A stretch of DNA of 64,000 nt from Aurantiochytrium sp. KH105 (GCA_003116975.1 BGKB01000030.1:189399-253398), one strand, 5' to 3'; positions 1-10,184 are shown, numbered from the stretch's first letter. The notes: a model not told the origin generated them from the sequence alone. A program made the numbers and translations.

Positions 1-42
1 TTGCTTGCTTACTTGCTCACGTGCATTTTTGTTTTGTTTTGT

Positions 43-1410
43 TTAGAAGCCAACGCCAGGCATAGGGAAGGGCTTGGCAAAAGCATGAACATCCTCCTTG
101 AGCTTTTCGAGCTCAGCGTTGTTGTCAAGGCCGGCCTTGAAGGCCTTGAGGGCCTTGCCGTGCTCCTGCTGGATCTTGCCAGCGATCTCGACGGCGCGGT
201 GCAAGAACTCGGCAACCTTTTCGAACTCAGACTCGGTGAAGCCGCGCGTGGTGAGCGCAGGCGTTCCGAGGCGGACACCGCCGGGAGAAAGTGCGGACTT
301 GTCTCCGGGCACTGCGTTCTTGTTCAGCGTAATGTGGCAGCGGTCGCATAGGGTCTCGATCTTGGAGCCCGTGATCTCCTGGGGACGAAGATCCCAGAGG
401 AGAAGGTGGTTGTCGGTACCGCCGGTGGCGAGCTTGTAGCCGTACTTGCTGAGAGCCGCACCGAGAGCCTGTGCGTTCTTCTTGACCTGGCCAGCGTACT
501 CCTTGAACTCGGGGCTCATTACCTCCTTGAGCTGCGTGGCGATGGCGCCAATGGCGTTCTCGTGCGGGCCACCCTGAAGACCGGGGAAGACAGCGGCGTC
601 GATCTTGGGGCCAAACTCGCGCTCATCCTTCTTGTAGAAGATCATGGCCGCGCGCGGGCCACGAAGAGACTTGTGCGTGGTGGTGGTGACAATGTCGGCG
701 TACTCGAACGGGCTGTCGGCCTCCTCGGTGGCGACGAGGCCCGAGATGTGCGCCATGTCGCAGAGAAGAAGGGCGCCGTTCTCGTTCGCGATCTCGCGGA
801 AGCGCTTGTAGTCCCACTCGCGGGGGTACGCGGAGCCGCCGCAAATGATGAGCGCCGGCTTGAAGGTGCGCGCAAGATCAGCGAGGCGGTCAAAGTCGAT
901 GAGTCCGGTCTCCGGGTGCACAGTGTAGGGAAGGCTCTCAAAGTACGCCGAGGTGGCCGAGATGTTTTTGCGCTCGCCGGTCTTCTTGTCGAGCGTGTAA
1001 AAGCCGTGCGTAAGGTGGCCACCCGAGGGCAGGTCAAGACCCATGATGCGGTCGTGCGGGCGCAGGACGGCGGTGAAGGCGGCAAAGTTGGCTGGCGATC
1101 CACTGTACGGCGCCACGTTCACGCCCCACTCCTCCTCGTTGAGCCGGTACGCCTTGAGTGCGCGCTTCATGCACATGGTCTCGACCTGGTCGATGATCTG
1201 GTTGCCACCGTAGTAACGCTTCCCGGGCATGCCCTCGGCATACTTGTTGGTGAGGCAGCTTCCCAGAGTCTGCATCACCGCGGTCGACGTAAAGTTCTCG
1301 CTGGCGATCAGCTCGAGGCCGCCGCGCTGCCGCTCGGCCTCCTGCTCGAGGAGCGCGAACAGCTCCGGGTCATGTTCCTGGAGCGACTTTTGTCCGGGCA
1401 GCTGCGCCAT
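43..1410 (-). CDS. SHMT: Serine hydroxymethyltransferase (glycine hydroxymethyltransferase)
   Basis: PLP enzyme that interconverts serine plus tetrahydrofolate with glycine plus 5,10-methylene-THF, the main entry to one-carbon metabolism. From the chosen Met the protein is 455 aa, normal for the eukaryotic cytosolic form. Visible family marks are LELIASENF near residue 32, the YYGGN segment near 66, the DMAHISGL segment near 218 and the PLP-lysine motif TTTTHKS with Lys247. The frame stays open upstream to 1650, adding 80 residues, but that stretch is Ser-rich and translates CTG and GAA simple repeats, so I start at 1410 where family similarity begins. A longer targeted isoform cannot be excluded. 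The C-terminus ends in GVGF with no obvious peroxisomal or ER signal. The family call is secure; the start and the cytosolic location are inferences. Confidence 0.95.
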   Translation of the reverse strand: MAQLPGQKSLQEHDPELFALLEQEAERQRGGLELIASENFTSTAVMQTLGSCLTNKYAEGMPGKRYYGGNQIIDQVETMCMKRALKAYRLNEEEWGVNVAPYSGSPANFAAFTAVLRPHDRIMGLDLPSGGHLTHGFYTLDKKTGERKNISATSAYFESLPYTVHPETGLIDFDRLADLARTFKPALIICGGSAYPREWDYKRFREIANENGALLLCDMAHISGLVATEEADSPFEYADIVTTTTHKSLRGPRAAMIFYKKDEREFGPKIDAAVFPGLQGGPHENAIGAIATQLKEVMSPEFKEYAGQVKKNAQALGAALSKYGYKLATGGTDNHLLLWDLRPQEITGSKIETLCDRCHITLNKNAVPGDKSALSPGGVRLGTPALTTRGFTESEFEKVAEFLHRAVEIAGKIQQEHGKALKAFKAGLDNNAELEKLKEDVHAFAKPFPMPGVGF

Positions 1411-1429
1411 CTTGCTCGCTGCTCGCTCG

Positions 1430-1470
1430 CTGCTCCTGCTGCTGCCGCTGCTGCTGCTGCTGCTGCTACT
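1430..1470. repeat. CTG/CAG trinucleotide repeat in the SHMT leader
   Basis: Imperfect CTG run on the + strand, so CAG in the SHMT transcript, about 20 bases upstream of the chosen start codon. Read in frame it would give polySer. Confidence 0.85.
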
Positions 1471-1578
1471 TCTGCTCTCCTGCCTCGGCTCTGCGATGCG
1501 TGCGTCGCCAACCAAGTCGTTGTGAATCTGCCGCTGCCGGTTACCAACGCCCTCGGAGGAGAGCGAGCAGCCGGCCGA

Positions 1579-1612
1579 AGAAGCAGAAGAAGAAGAAGAA
1601 GAAGAAGAAGAA
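1579..1612. repeat. AAG/CTT-rich simple repeat
   Basis: Run of GAA/AAG triplets upstream of SHMT. On the minus strand it would code polySer in the rejected N-terminal extension. Confidence 0.8.
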
Positions 1613-1650
1613 CAAAAACCAGCCAACAACAATCCAAAGGAGAGGAACAA

Positions 1651-4265
1651 GAAGAGCTAAACTTCGTCCAGGAGGCGGTGAGTGAATGGTCACCATACAT
1701 TGGCTAGCCTGCACGCTAGCCAGGCCCTACCTGCCTGCAGTGCATTACATCGCGGGTGCTTTCCCGAAACCTTCAATGGCCGGTGCAGACTCGCTCGGTA
1801 CCCTCCTCTTTGTCTGTGCGCAAGCAGCGGGCGAGGCCCGGAGCAGGCCCTCCTCGGGTAGCAGTATGGGGTCAGAACGCGCCGCGTAGCCCCCTGCCCG
1901 CCGGGCGATCAGTGGCTGTCAGAGAACCAGCGGGCACAAGCGCGGCGAACACCGGCGCGATGGAAGAATTGCGAGCGATACGGACTCCGAGGCGTCGAGA
2001 ACCTCCTCGAAAAGAAAGATCTGCAGCAGCTGCAGCGCAGAAGCTAGCTAGCCACGGTCGGGAAAGGAAAGGACCGTGATGATGACTCGGAAAGATGGGA
2101 GCTACTGCAGCTGCGCGAGAGAGAGCGTGACCCAGTGACCGTTGCTTGTGTTCTGGCGTTGTTTCCCCCGGTTATCAATCAAGCAAGCGACCTTTTGCCT
2201 GCTGATCGATAGCTTGCACAGTAAAAAACCAGTAATACCTTCCGTCGGAAAAGGTGTCGTGCGCACAACATGACGACGATGCCGAAAGTGATCATGGTGA
2301 ATGTTGGATTGCCTCCCAGAATGGGGGCACTTTTTTCACACCGCGCGGAAAGGAAGAAAGGGGAAAAAGGAGGGAAAGGATCGGGTAGATCACCGGGACT
2401 TAAGAAGTCTCCACTGGCATAAGTTCTTGAAGTTTTAATTTGAATAAAAATGTTCAATTCCTCATATATTTCAATATCAAAGGGAACGTATTCAAAAAAA
2501 TTCACGTGATTTTATGGGAGGGGACACATGGCTTATGTACCTTAATTCTACTCAGTGGACCTCACATGATAGCTGGTGAGTTCTCCCGCAGACCTCTCAC
2601 AGCGTCCCCAGTGGAATGTGTCGTGGCAAATTGTAATGAATGACTCAAAACCACTCGTTACACTCGTCACAACTTAGTTTGCTTCTATCGTTGCCTCCAC
2701 TGACGGAGGTCGCAGGTAGTGAAGCGCGGATCGGCGGCGGTTGGTATGGCGGCGGCGGCGCGGCAGGAGAGGAAAAAAAGCCATGCCAAACCATTCGCGG
2801 CGTCAGCCTTTCCGCTTGGTTGCAGCGTGAGCTGCATCGACGTAACGCAGCTGCAGATGGACGGACGAAGAAGCGGCGCGCTTCACGCACGAGCGGGGGG
2901 GCGCGATGCTTCTGAAGACGAAGCCGTCGAAGAGCCCTACCCTACCGCACGACGAAGCCCTCACGACGATTAGGCTAGCGAGGCGGGCGAGGCGAGCGAC
3001 GCAGATATACACGAACCAGGAGAAGAAGGCGTCGTCGCGCTCCGTAAAAAGTCCATACGAACCACAGAGAAGGATCGGATCTCTGCTCTTTGCGATCGCA
3101 TGTCGAGAATGAGTCTGAAAGAAGCTCAAGATGTGTATGGANNNNNNNNNNNNNNNNNNNNNNNNNNNNNNNNNNNNNNNNNNNNNNNNNNNNNNNNNNN
3201 NNNNNNNNNNNNNNNNNNNNNNNNNNNNNNNNNNNNNNNNNNNNNNNNNNNNNNNNNNNNNNNNNNNNNNNNNNNNNNNNNNNNNNNNNNNNNNNNNNNN
3301 NNNNNNNNNNNNNNNNNNNNNNNNNNNNNNNNNNNNNNNNNNNNNNNNNNNNNNNNNNNNNNNNNNNNNNNNNNNNNNNNNNNNNNNNNNNNNNNNNNNN
3401 NNNNNNNNNNNNNNNNNNNNNNNNNNNNNNNNNNNNNNNNNNNNNNNNNNNNNNNNNNNNNNNNNNNNNNNNNNNNNNNNNNNNNNNNNNNNNNNNNNNN
3501 NNNNNNNNNNNNNNNNNNNNNNNNNNNNNNNNNNNNNNNNNNNNNNNNNNNNNNNNNNNNNNNNNNNNNNNNNNNNNNNNNNNNNNNNNNNNNNNNNNNN
3601 NNNNNNNNNNNNNNNNNNNNNNNNNNNNNNNNNNNNNNNNNNNNNNNNNNNNNNNNNNNNNNNNNNNNNNNNNNNNNNNNNNNNNNNNNNNNNNNNNNNN
3701 NNNNNNNNNNNNNNNNNNNNNNNNNNNNNNNNNNNNNNNNNNNNNNNNNNNNNNNNNNNNNNNNNNNNNNNNNNNNNNNNNNNNNNNNNNNNNNNNNNNN
3801 NNNNNNNNNNNNNNNNNNNNNNNNNNNNNNNNNNNNNNNNNNNNNNNNNNNNNNNNNNNNNNNNNNNNNNNNNNNNNNNNNNNNNNNNNNNNNNNNNNNN
3901 NNNNNNNNNNNNNNNNNNNNNNNNNNNNNNNNNNNNNNNNNNNNNNNNNNNNNNNNNNNNNNNNNNNNNNNNNNNNNNNNNNNNNNNNNNNNNNNNNNNN
4001 NNNNNNNNNNNNNNNNNNNNNNNNNNNNNNNNNNNNNNNNNNNNNNNNNNNNNNNNNNNNNNNNNNNNTGATCATGGCGAGGTGTGCATTGTCACTTGTT
4101 CGTAGTACTTCTCTACACGAGAGGACGAGGGGAAAGGGGAAGGGGGGGGGGGGCTGTTTGTAAAAGGGAGGAAAACAAACAAGCTTTTGCATGCATTATT
4201 ATCAGAGGCTAAGTAAGATCGATCAAGCCCACCGTCACCATCACCATCACCGCCGATGAAGCGCA
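1651..4265. other. Spacer between SHMT and the GT47 gene
   Basis: No convincing gene was found. Short frames here lack family similarity and share no consistent codon bias. The stretch holds the SHMT upstream region, an AT-richer part near 2410-2520 and the 927-base gap at 3142-4068. A poly-G run lies near 4142-4152. A gene wholly or partly inside the gap would be invisible. Confidence 0.6.
3142..4068. other. Assembly gap (N run, 927 bases)
   Basis: Uninterrupted N characters. The true length and content are unknown. All frames reported across it are artefacts. Confidence 1.
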
Positions 4266-6062
4266 TTAACGGCGCGGCGGCATGAGCTTTAGCTCCTCAA
4301 GAATAGCACTGACCACCCCATAAGCATGCGTCGCACTCGGACGCTGTGCTGTGGTCGCAGTTTCATTCCCAGATGCCACCGGCGCCTCGACGCGAGGGTC
4401 CACAAAGGCCGGCGGGAACTCGAGCATGGGGAGCAAGTGACGCAGGGTGGTCTTATGCAAAGCTTTTGCCTGAGGTGCCTGGGTCATTTCTTCGAGCATG
4501 GGGATCTCCACCACGGCTTTGTCAAAACAGCTCGCGCCCGCGGTAATGTAGACAGCCTTCGTCCAGTCAACCTGCATGGTGAACGGAAGCTCCTCGTTGT
4601 CAAAGAGCAAAATTGGGATACAGCCTGCGCGGATCGCGTCGTAGAGCGTAGCCATTCCGATCGCGTCCGTTGTATCGACCTCGCGGTTCGTGACGAAGCA
4701 GTGCTCGGCACGCTCCATGAGGAGGGCATTCTGCTTGCGGTCATCCATGAGGCCAAAGGCGTGCGCGTGGCCTGTGATGCGCGCTCTCGACATGACGATT
4801 TGATGCTGCATATTACGCAATGATTTGGCCGCGGCCGCATCGCCAATCACTTCGTCGAAAAAGTACTGAATGCTGCGTTCTGTCTGGGTGAACGCCTCTT
4901 TCGACAGAAACGGATTCGCCACGAGCGGAATGCGGAGAACGTTCTTCATAAAGGCTTCCGCGCCCAGCGTCTTTTTCCAAATCTTCTTTTTCAGATTCTT
5001 TCGCAGAGTCTTGTCAAGGAGCGTCGTGGAGCCTGTCAACATGCGCACATGGCCATGCACGAGACGCTCCGTAACTTCTGGAGAGATGGAGGTTCTCAAC
5101 CCTTGTTCACCGAGCGACCGAGAGTGAATCATAGCAAACTGATTTCGCGTGGTCCCGTTGGACCACTGAGGCAACCCGTCAAGAACATCCATGGCCGCCA
5201 GCTGCCGATCGGCGTGCGACACGAGGCCGTCCTCGAGCCATGGGCAAATGTCCAGGATGATATCCGTGTCGGGAAGTTCAAAGGATACATAGGGAAGGTA
5301 GCCAAGCACAATATAAGAGGCCTCTGTAATGTCGTACACGCGGTCTGGGTGCTGCCTAAAGCCTTCCAAGAGAGCAATGTCGGTCAGCGCGAAACGTAGG
5401 TGCTCGTGGTCTTGCACGTGCGATTGCAGCAAGATATCTGCCACATTGATATCTCGGGTACCGTCTGCTGGCAGCGGGGCATCGATCGAGGCCAAGAGGC
5501 ACTTGACCACGAGGTCCGTGTTGAGCGCCTTTTCGTCTTCGAAAATAAAGAACTTTTGAGCATCGGACGGAGGCGTCTGTCTCGAGAGCGACCCTCGTCT
5601 GACATCCGACATTTTCACCCAGAGCGGGAGCGTCAAATCCCGCGAGCGGATACAAGTCGGTTGCGGGGGTGGGGTTGGCGCAGATGTTTCTTTCCTTGTA
5701 GGCACCTGCCCCTGCGCTCCCTGCTCCTGGTACTGCGTCGATGAAGAAGCTGCTTTCGTTCCCTTGTAGTACCCCGGTGCCGAATCAAGTATTGATGGCG
5801 TTGGAGATGGGGCTGCGCCGCCAACATTTGGCACGGAAGGAGTGGAAGGGAGGAAATAATCCATGGCGGTCACAAAGACGAAGCCAGCAAGAATGCCTGC
5901 AAGGCTGAGTTTGATGAACTCGCGCATGCTCATACCAGAGTCTGAAGTCGCTTCGCGCCCGGGAGAGTTTACCGCATTCTGGTTGGCGGACCTTCCGCTG
6001 CGCAAGCCTTCGAGCTCCTCCTCATCAGCCCCTTCACGTCTCCCGCGCCGAGGATTAAGCAT
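4266..6062 (-). CDS. Exostosin-like glycosyltransferase (GT47), type II membrane protein
   Basis: 598 aa with a short charged cytosolic N-terminus, one hydrophobic segment at about residues 49-71 and then a Pro/Ser/Thr-rich stem to about 150. This is the layout of a Golgi type II glycosyltransferase. The C-terminal third carries the exostosin hallmark DAIRAGCIP starting at residue 475, followed by an acidic-loop-LPF segment as in the nucleotide-sugar binding part of GT47 enzymes. The middle (about 170-420) is only weakly recognisable. GT47 members transfer sugars such as glucuronic acid, galactose, xylose or arabinose to glycans; the donor and acceptor here cannot be told. A role in the sulfated galactan scale wall of thraustochytrids is possible but is pure inference. 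Transcription runs leftward and the nearest genes are unrelated. Confidence 0.78.
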   Translation of the reverse strand: MLNPRRGRREGADEEELEGLRSGRSANQNAVNSPGREATSDSGMSMREFIKLSLAGILAGFVFVTAMDYFLPSTPSVPNVGGAAPSPTPSILDSAPGYYKGTKAASSSTQYQEQGAQGQVPTRKETSAPTPPPQPTCIRSRDLTLPLWVKMSDVRRGSLSRQTPPSDAQKFFIFEDEKALNTDLVVKCLLASIDAPLPADGTRDINVADILLQSHVQDHEHLRFALTDIALLEGFRQHPDRVYDITEASYIVLGYLPYVSFELPDTDIILDICPWLEDGLVSHADRQLAAMDVLDGLPQWSNGTTRNQFAMIHSRSLGEQGLRTSISPEVTERLVHGHVRMLTGSTTLLDKTLRKNLKKKIWKKTLGAEAFMKNVLRIPLVANPFLSKEAFTQTERSIQYFFDEVIGDAAAAKSLRNMQHQIVMSRARITGHAHAFGLMDDRKQNALLMERAEHCFVTNREVDTTDAIGMATLYDAIRAGCIPILLFDNEELPFTMQVDWTKAVYITAGASCFDKAVVEIPMLEEMTQAPQAKALHKTTLRHLLPMLEFPPAFVDPRVEAPVASGNETATTAQRPSATHAYGVVSAILEELKLMPPRR

Positions 6063-6829
6063 GGTTCACTTTTTTGTGGAGCAGTCGATCTTGAAGCCAA
6101 ATCTTTCCTCTTGATTCAAGTTTTGCTCCCCGCAAAAGGCAGATCGATCCGCTACCTCCTACGATGAACCTGGCCGAAAGCAGACGAACACTAACGAGGT
6201 AATCCTGTCTGCCGCTGGTCCTCGATTGGTTGCTCGGTCAGTCGGTCAGTTGGTCGGCGCCGAGCTTGAAATGATGGATGGACGGATGCTCTTCTCCGGC
6301 TCCTGCGATGGGTCGGCAGCTTCTCCGCAGTCCGCGAGGCAGCTCCTGCGTAACCGCGCGACCGAGATCGCGACGTCCCCTTCTTAGCTATCGGCGGCTC
6401 GCCCGCCGGTCCCGCCCCAGCTCGCTCGCGCGAACGGCGATTGCAGTTGAGATGCGACGGTGGTGACGATGGTGATGCTGGGATAGCCGACTCGACTACG
6501 CGAAAAGAAAAGAGAAGAAAACAAGCTTGAAAAGGAAAAGAAAAGAAAGGTTGAATGACTGACTGTGAATGAATGATAGAGAGGGAGAAAGACGGTTATG
6601 CTCCAGGGAAGTTCGGAGATCTCGGGGTCTTCATCTTCTTCTCTTGCACCCATTCCTCAGCAAGAGGCGGCCTGGTGGGAGGTCGAGCTTGGCCGACAGC
6701 TGGCTCGCAGTTTATGCGAGCATCTTGACATGGCTTTTCCGCGATCGACTCGACCGAGCCCGCCGCCCTACAAGGCTCGTAGCGGTGCTGCCGGTGTCAC
6801 TCTGGAAGAGCAAGCACAGCAGTAGCAGT

Positions 6830-6909
<80 letters not shown>

Positions 6910-6994
6910 GAGTCGCTCGAAGCAAGGCATTTTTGCTCTTTGAGAGACAGGCAAAAGGCCAAAAAGGGAGCGAAAATCAGTTATGTTAACAGGC
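6063..6994. other. Spacer between GT47 and p24 genes
   Basis: Upstream region of the GT47 gene and downstream region of p24. Apart from the CAG tract at 6822-6908 I see only GC-rich low-information sequence and no credible gene. Confidence 0.6.
6822..6908. repeat. CAG trinucleotide microsatellite
   Basis: About 25 uninterrupted CAG units from 6832 to 6908, preceded by AGTAGCAGTA variants. It lies outside any supported coding sequence, roughly 90 bases downstream of the p24 stop codon in that gene's direction. Confidence 0.95.
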
Positions 6995-7825
6995 TCAAAC
7001 CCAGGCGCGCTGGTTGATGAGACGCTGCACATAGAACACCTGGGCCAGCGTGATCCCGAGCATAATGGTGCTCTCGACAATGGTGTAAAAGGAGACCTTG
7101 AACTCAATTGAGTCCTCAGTGAGCATGTGTCTACGCACGCGAGAAACGATAAAGTTCTGCTCTGCGACAAGATCGTTCAAATCGTGATGCGCGGCACGAA
7201 TAGCCTCTTCAAGAGGTGTAATTTCAGCCCCCTTGGCAACCTCGCGCTTTCGCACACCCACGTGAAGTGCAAAGGTGACGTGCTTCTTTTGTCCTGAAGG
7301 ATTTGAAAAGCAGAACTTGTACTCGCGTGCTTCACGCACGATTGTCGAAAAGGTACCTTCGGTCTTGCCCGTCTGCTCGTGCAAGACCTTTTCTTGGCCG
7401 GCATGAGCGTCGCCCTTGCGCCCAGTGTGCGCGACGCGTACGTTGACCTTTTGCGAGTTCCCGCTCGCAACAAAATATGCCATGCGCACGCGGATGGGAA
7501 CAGTGGTGATTTCTTCGTAAAAGCACTCCTCGTATCTTTCGAGCGGAAAGGTAAAGACATGACTTGGGCTGAAGTCATCCATGTGAAAATTTGACTCCAG
7601 GTCTTCATCGTCGTACTCGTCCTCCGTGCCCTCTTCGTCGTCCTCGTCCAGCTCCTCTGGCGCCACCTTGAGGTCCAGATACTCGTCGTCGTCCGCGGCG
7701 GCCGTCGCTGCTGCCGCCGCAGTGGCGAGGCCATCGTCCGCGGCGCCAGTTTCCGCGGCGTGAACGCCGAGCGCCGCGGCGCACGCCAAGGCCGCCAGCG
7801 CCCAGGACACGCGTCGTGCCCGCAT
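6995..7825 (-). CDS. p24 family (emp24/gp25L, GOLD domain) cargo receptor
   Basis: 276 aa from the chosen Met. A signal peptide (residues 1 to about 24, ending VHAAE) is followed by an unusual Ala- and Asp/Glu-rich lumenal insert (about 28-80), then a GOLD domain from about residue 85. Cys101 (ECFYEE) and Cys172 (YKFCFSN) match the conserved GOLD disulfide pair. A heptad-like membrane-proximal helix (about 203-243) precedes a single transmembrane segment (about 247-267) and a very short tail ending WV. p24 proteins cycle between ER and Golgi in COPI/COPII vesicles and sort cargo such as GPI-anchored proteins. The tail lacks a KKxx signal and a clear FF motif, so retrieval may depend on partner p24 subunits (inference). 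The frame extends 46 codons upstream, but the signal peptide fixes this start. Confidence 0.9.
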   Translation of the reverse strand: MRARRVSWALAALACAAALGVHAAETGAADDGLATAAAAATAAADDDEYLDLKVAPEELDEDDEEGTEDEYDDEDLESNFHMDDFSPSHVFTFPLERYEECFYEEITTVPIRVRMAYFVASGNSQKVNVRVAHTGRKGDAHAGQEKVLHEQTGKTEGTFSTIVREAREYKFCFSNPSGQKKHVTFALHVGVRKREVAKGAEITPLEEAIRAAHHDLNDLVAEQNFIVSRVRRHMLTEDSIEFKVSFYTIVESTIMLGITLAQVFYVQRLINQRAWV

Positions 7826-8202
7826 CCTCGTCCCCGTGCGCGCACGTGCGCGAGCCGCCGCCGCCGCCGCCGAGTCCGAGGGTCGAGATGCCGTTTTGCT
7901 TGCTTTGCCCAAACTGTTTGTGTGTTGCCCGATGTTGCCGCGGCTCATTGGTCGATCGATCAACGTGCTCCGAGCGAGGCCGCCATCGACCTCTTCCCTG
8001 AGCGTAACGCGAGCGGTCGAAGCCTGGCAGCGCAGTCACGAGGACCGCTACGCACGATCGCGAGAGCAGGCATGTCTATCTATCTGCGCACTCGGCGGCG
8101 TCTCGAAACACACGTGTTGGCACGATCGTGTTGGCATGGCAGTGTCGTTCACGTTTTGGGCGCGGCGGCGGGGTCCGTCCAGTCCCGACCCTTGCTGGCG
8201 GG

Positions 8203-8210
8203 TATATAAG
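8203..8210 (+). promoter_or_regulatory. Possible TATA box (TATATAAG)
   Basis: Good TATA consensus on the + strand, 480 bases upstream of the thiolase ATG. If it is used, the leader would be long and contain upstream ATGs unless a leader intron is removed, so the assignment is weak. Confidence 0.35.
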
Positions 8211-8447
8211 ATTCGCAAAAGCTGCACAAAGACCCGCTCGAGCTGGAGGCTCGACGAGCTCCCTGTTTGTCGATGTCATGCCGCCTGCTCATGTCAATCA
8301 CATCGCCGCGCGACTCGGCATGGCGGCCTTCTCCGCGAGCTCATTGCTGGGACCAAGATCTCCTTCCTTCACACCTAGTCGCCCCGGCCTTGCGTTTTGC
8401 GCACCGTGCAAGCTTTCCCAGGCCGAGCGCCCCAACGCGAACGAATG

Positions 8448-8472
8448 GTGGTATACGTACGTAGTATACCAC
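8448..8472. promoter_or_regulatory. Perfect 9-bp inverted repeat upstream of the thiolase
   Basis: Arms GTGGTATAC (8448-8456) and GTATACCAC (8464-8472) flank the 7-base centre GTACGTA. It could be a dimeric regulator site or a leader hairpin; the function is unknown. Confidence 0.5.
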
Positions 8473-8689
8473 ATGCTGCTGTACTCCACGTAGTACTACT
8501 CGCCCAGGTCCGCCGCCACGATCTCGTCCATAGCGGACTGACAGCTCGAGATCCACGCCCGCCGCCTCCATCATTCCCTCGAATCCCATTCTGCTTGTGC
8601 CGCATTTTCGCTGGGTGGCAGACCCAGAACGCAAGGCACTGATAACACGAGAAGGCAAGGCCGCGGCCGTGAAGCGTGAGCGAGGAAAG

Positions 8690-9985
8690 ATGGTGGCCAA
8701 GAAGAACCCGGGCCGGCGCGTGTTTGTGGTGGGCGTGGGCATGACGCCGTTCACCAAGCCGAAGAAGGACCCGAAAGAGGGACCCTTCTTCACGACTTTG
8801 GGCGTGGAGGCCGTGGAGCGCGCGCTGGAAGACGCCTGTATCAAGGACGAGCGCTCGCTTGTTGAAAGCGCCTGCGTAGGCTCCATGTTCACGCTCGGCG
8901 CCGGACAGCGTGTGCTGTACGATTGCGGACTCTACAACATCCCTACCTTTAATGTGAACAATGCCTGCGCGACGGGGTCCAACGCGCTGGCGATCGCACG
9001 CCAAAATGTAGCCAGTGGCATGGCGGACTGCGCTCTCGCACTTGGCGTCGAGGTCATGCGCCCTGGCTCGCTCGGCGGCGGCGAGGCGAACGGGCCGACC
9101 AGCCTAGACCACCACTACAAGGTCCTCAACGACAACTACGGACTCACAAAGGATCCTCCCATGGCGCAATTTTTTGGTCGCGCTGGCGAAGAGCACATGA
9201 AGCTTTATGGTACCAAACCTGAACATTTTGCCATGATTGGCGAAAAGAACCACCGTCACAGCCGCAACAACCCTTACTCGCAATTTCGTGACGTCTACTC
9301 GCTGGAGCAGATTCAGAGTTCCCCCAAGGTTTGTGGCCCACTCACAAAGCTGCAATGCTCGCCAACGTCCAACGGTGCTGCTTGCGCCATTCTTGCCTCC
9401 GAAGACTTTGTCATCAAGCACGGGCTCCAGGGACAGGCCATTGAGCTTGTGGCACAAAGCGTGCACTCGGACAGCCCGGAGGTCTTCAAGTCGGCCGAGG
9501 GCAAGGCCCTCATCGAGGCTGTTGGAAAGTCCATGGCCCAGAAGGCGGCCCAAGACGCATACGCCGAGGCCGGTCTCACCCCAGACGATGTCAACGTCGT
9601 TGAACTTCACGATTGCTTCTCATGCAACGAGCTCATCACATATGAGTCCCTCGGGCTCGCCAAGGAGGGTGAGGGTGGCAAGCTTATTGAGAGTGGGAAT
9701 GCCACCTTTGGAGGCAAGTACGTCATTAACCCGAGTGGTGGTCTCATTTCCAAGGGACACCCTCTTGGTGCTACGGGCGTGGCTCAGTGTGCCGAGCTCT
9801 GCTGGCAGCTTCGCGGCGAGTGCGGCCCGAGACAGGTCCCCGGCGCCAAGGTCGGTCTTCAGCACAACCTCGGTCTCGGCGGTCTTGTTGTCATTGGCCT
9901 TTACCGCAAGCCTGAAGAATGGGTTTCGATTCCTCCCAAGCGCAAGCAATCTCTTGCCTGCGGCGCAGAGTCCTCCAAGCTCTAA
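8690..9985 (+). CDS. SCPx-type 3-ketoacyl-CoA thiolase, peroxisomal
   Basis: 431 aa closely matching the thiolase half of sterol carrier protein X (SCP2 gene product). It starts with the RRVFVVGVGMT strand, has the nucleophile cysteine in NNACATGS (Cys93), the NNPYSQF segment, ELHDCFS and a C-terminal SKGHPLGATG plus QHNLGLGG block. The enzyme cleaves 3-oxoacyl-CoA with CoA, acting on straight and 2-methyl-branched chains in peroxisomal beta-oxidation. The protein ends in SSKL, a textbook type 1 peroxisomal targeting signal, placed directly after the thiolase fold. There is no SCP2 lipid-transfer domain as in animal SCPx, so it resembles stand-alone forms. An in-frame Met at 8597 would add 31 residues; I chose 8690 because similarity begins nine residues later. 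Its 3' end converges with RPB1, 199 bases away. Confidence 0.95.
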   Translation: MVAKKNPGRRVFVVGVGMTPFTKPKKDPKEGPFFTTLGVEAVERALEDACIKDERSLVESACVGSMFTLGAGQRVLYDCGLYNIPTFNVNNACATGSNALAIARQNVASGMADCALALGVEVMRPGSLGGGEANGPTSLDHHYKVLNDNYGLTKDPPMAQFFGRAGEEHMKLYGTKPEHFAMIGEKNHRHSRNNPYSQFRDVYSLEQIQSSPKVCGPLTKLQCSPTSNGAACAILASEDFVIKHGLQGQAIELVAQSVHSDSPEVFKSAEGKALIEAVGKSMAQKAAQDAYAEAGLTPDDVNVVELHDCFSCNELITYESLGLAKEGEGGKLIESGNATFGGKYVINPSGGLISKGHPLGATGVAQCAELCWQLRGECGPRQVPGAKVGLQHNLGLGGLVVIGLYRKPEEWVSIPPKRKQSLACGAESSKL

Positions 9986-10088
9986 AATCATCCTCTTGTA
10001 AATGACAAGACATTTTTGTACGCAAACCTTTCATCTGAGTCTGGGAGCGTCTGGTTTTGCTTTTCATCTAGAACTCGCGTGAAACTGG

Positions 10089-10094
10089 AATAAA
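10089..10094 (+). terminator. Possible polyadenylation signal AATAAA of the thiolase
   Basis: Canonical hexamer 104 bases past the thiolase stop codon, inside the short convergent gap before the RPB1 stop. Confidence 0.35.
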
Positions 10095-10184
10095 ATGCAA
10101 GTTTTCTTCTTCATCTTTAGACCGCACATCATGTGTTCCCTAGCCAAAACCAAAAAAGTTGAAATGTTGCAATTTTTAGCTGCC

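Larger units (their letters stand above)
7826..8689. promoter_or_regulatory. Divergent intergenic region between p24 and the thiolase
   Basis: 864 bases separating leftward p24 from rightward thiolase, presumably holding both promoters. It contains a TATA-like box at 8203-8210 and a perfect 9-bp inverted repeat at 8448-8472. No gene is supported here. Confidence 0.55.

Noticed and set aside
2975-4192. Frames spanning the first assembly gap
   Set aside because: Almost entirely N; no translation is possible.
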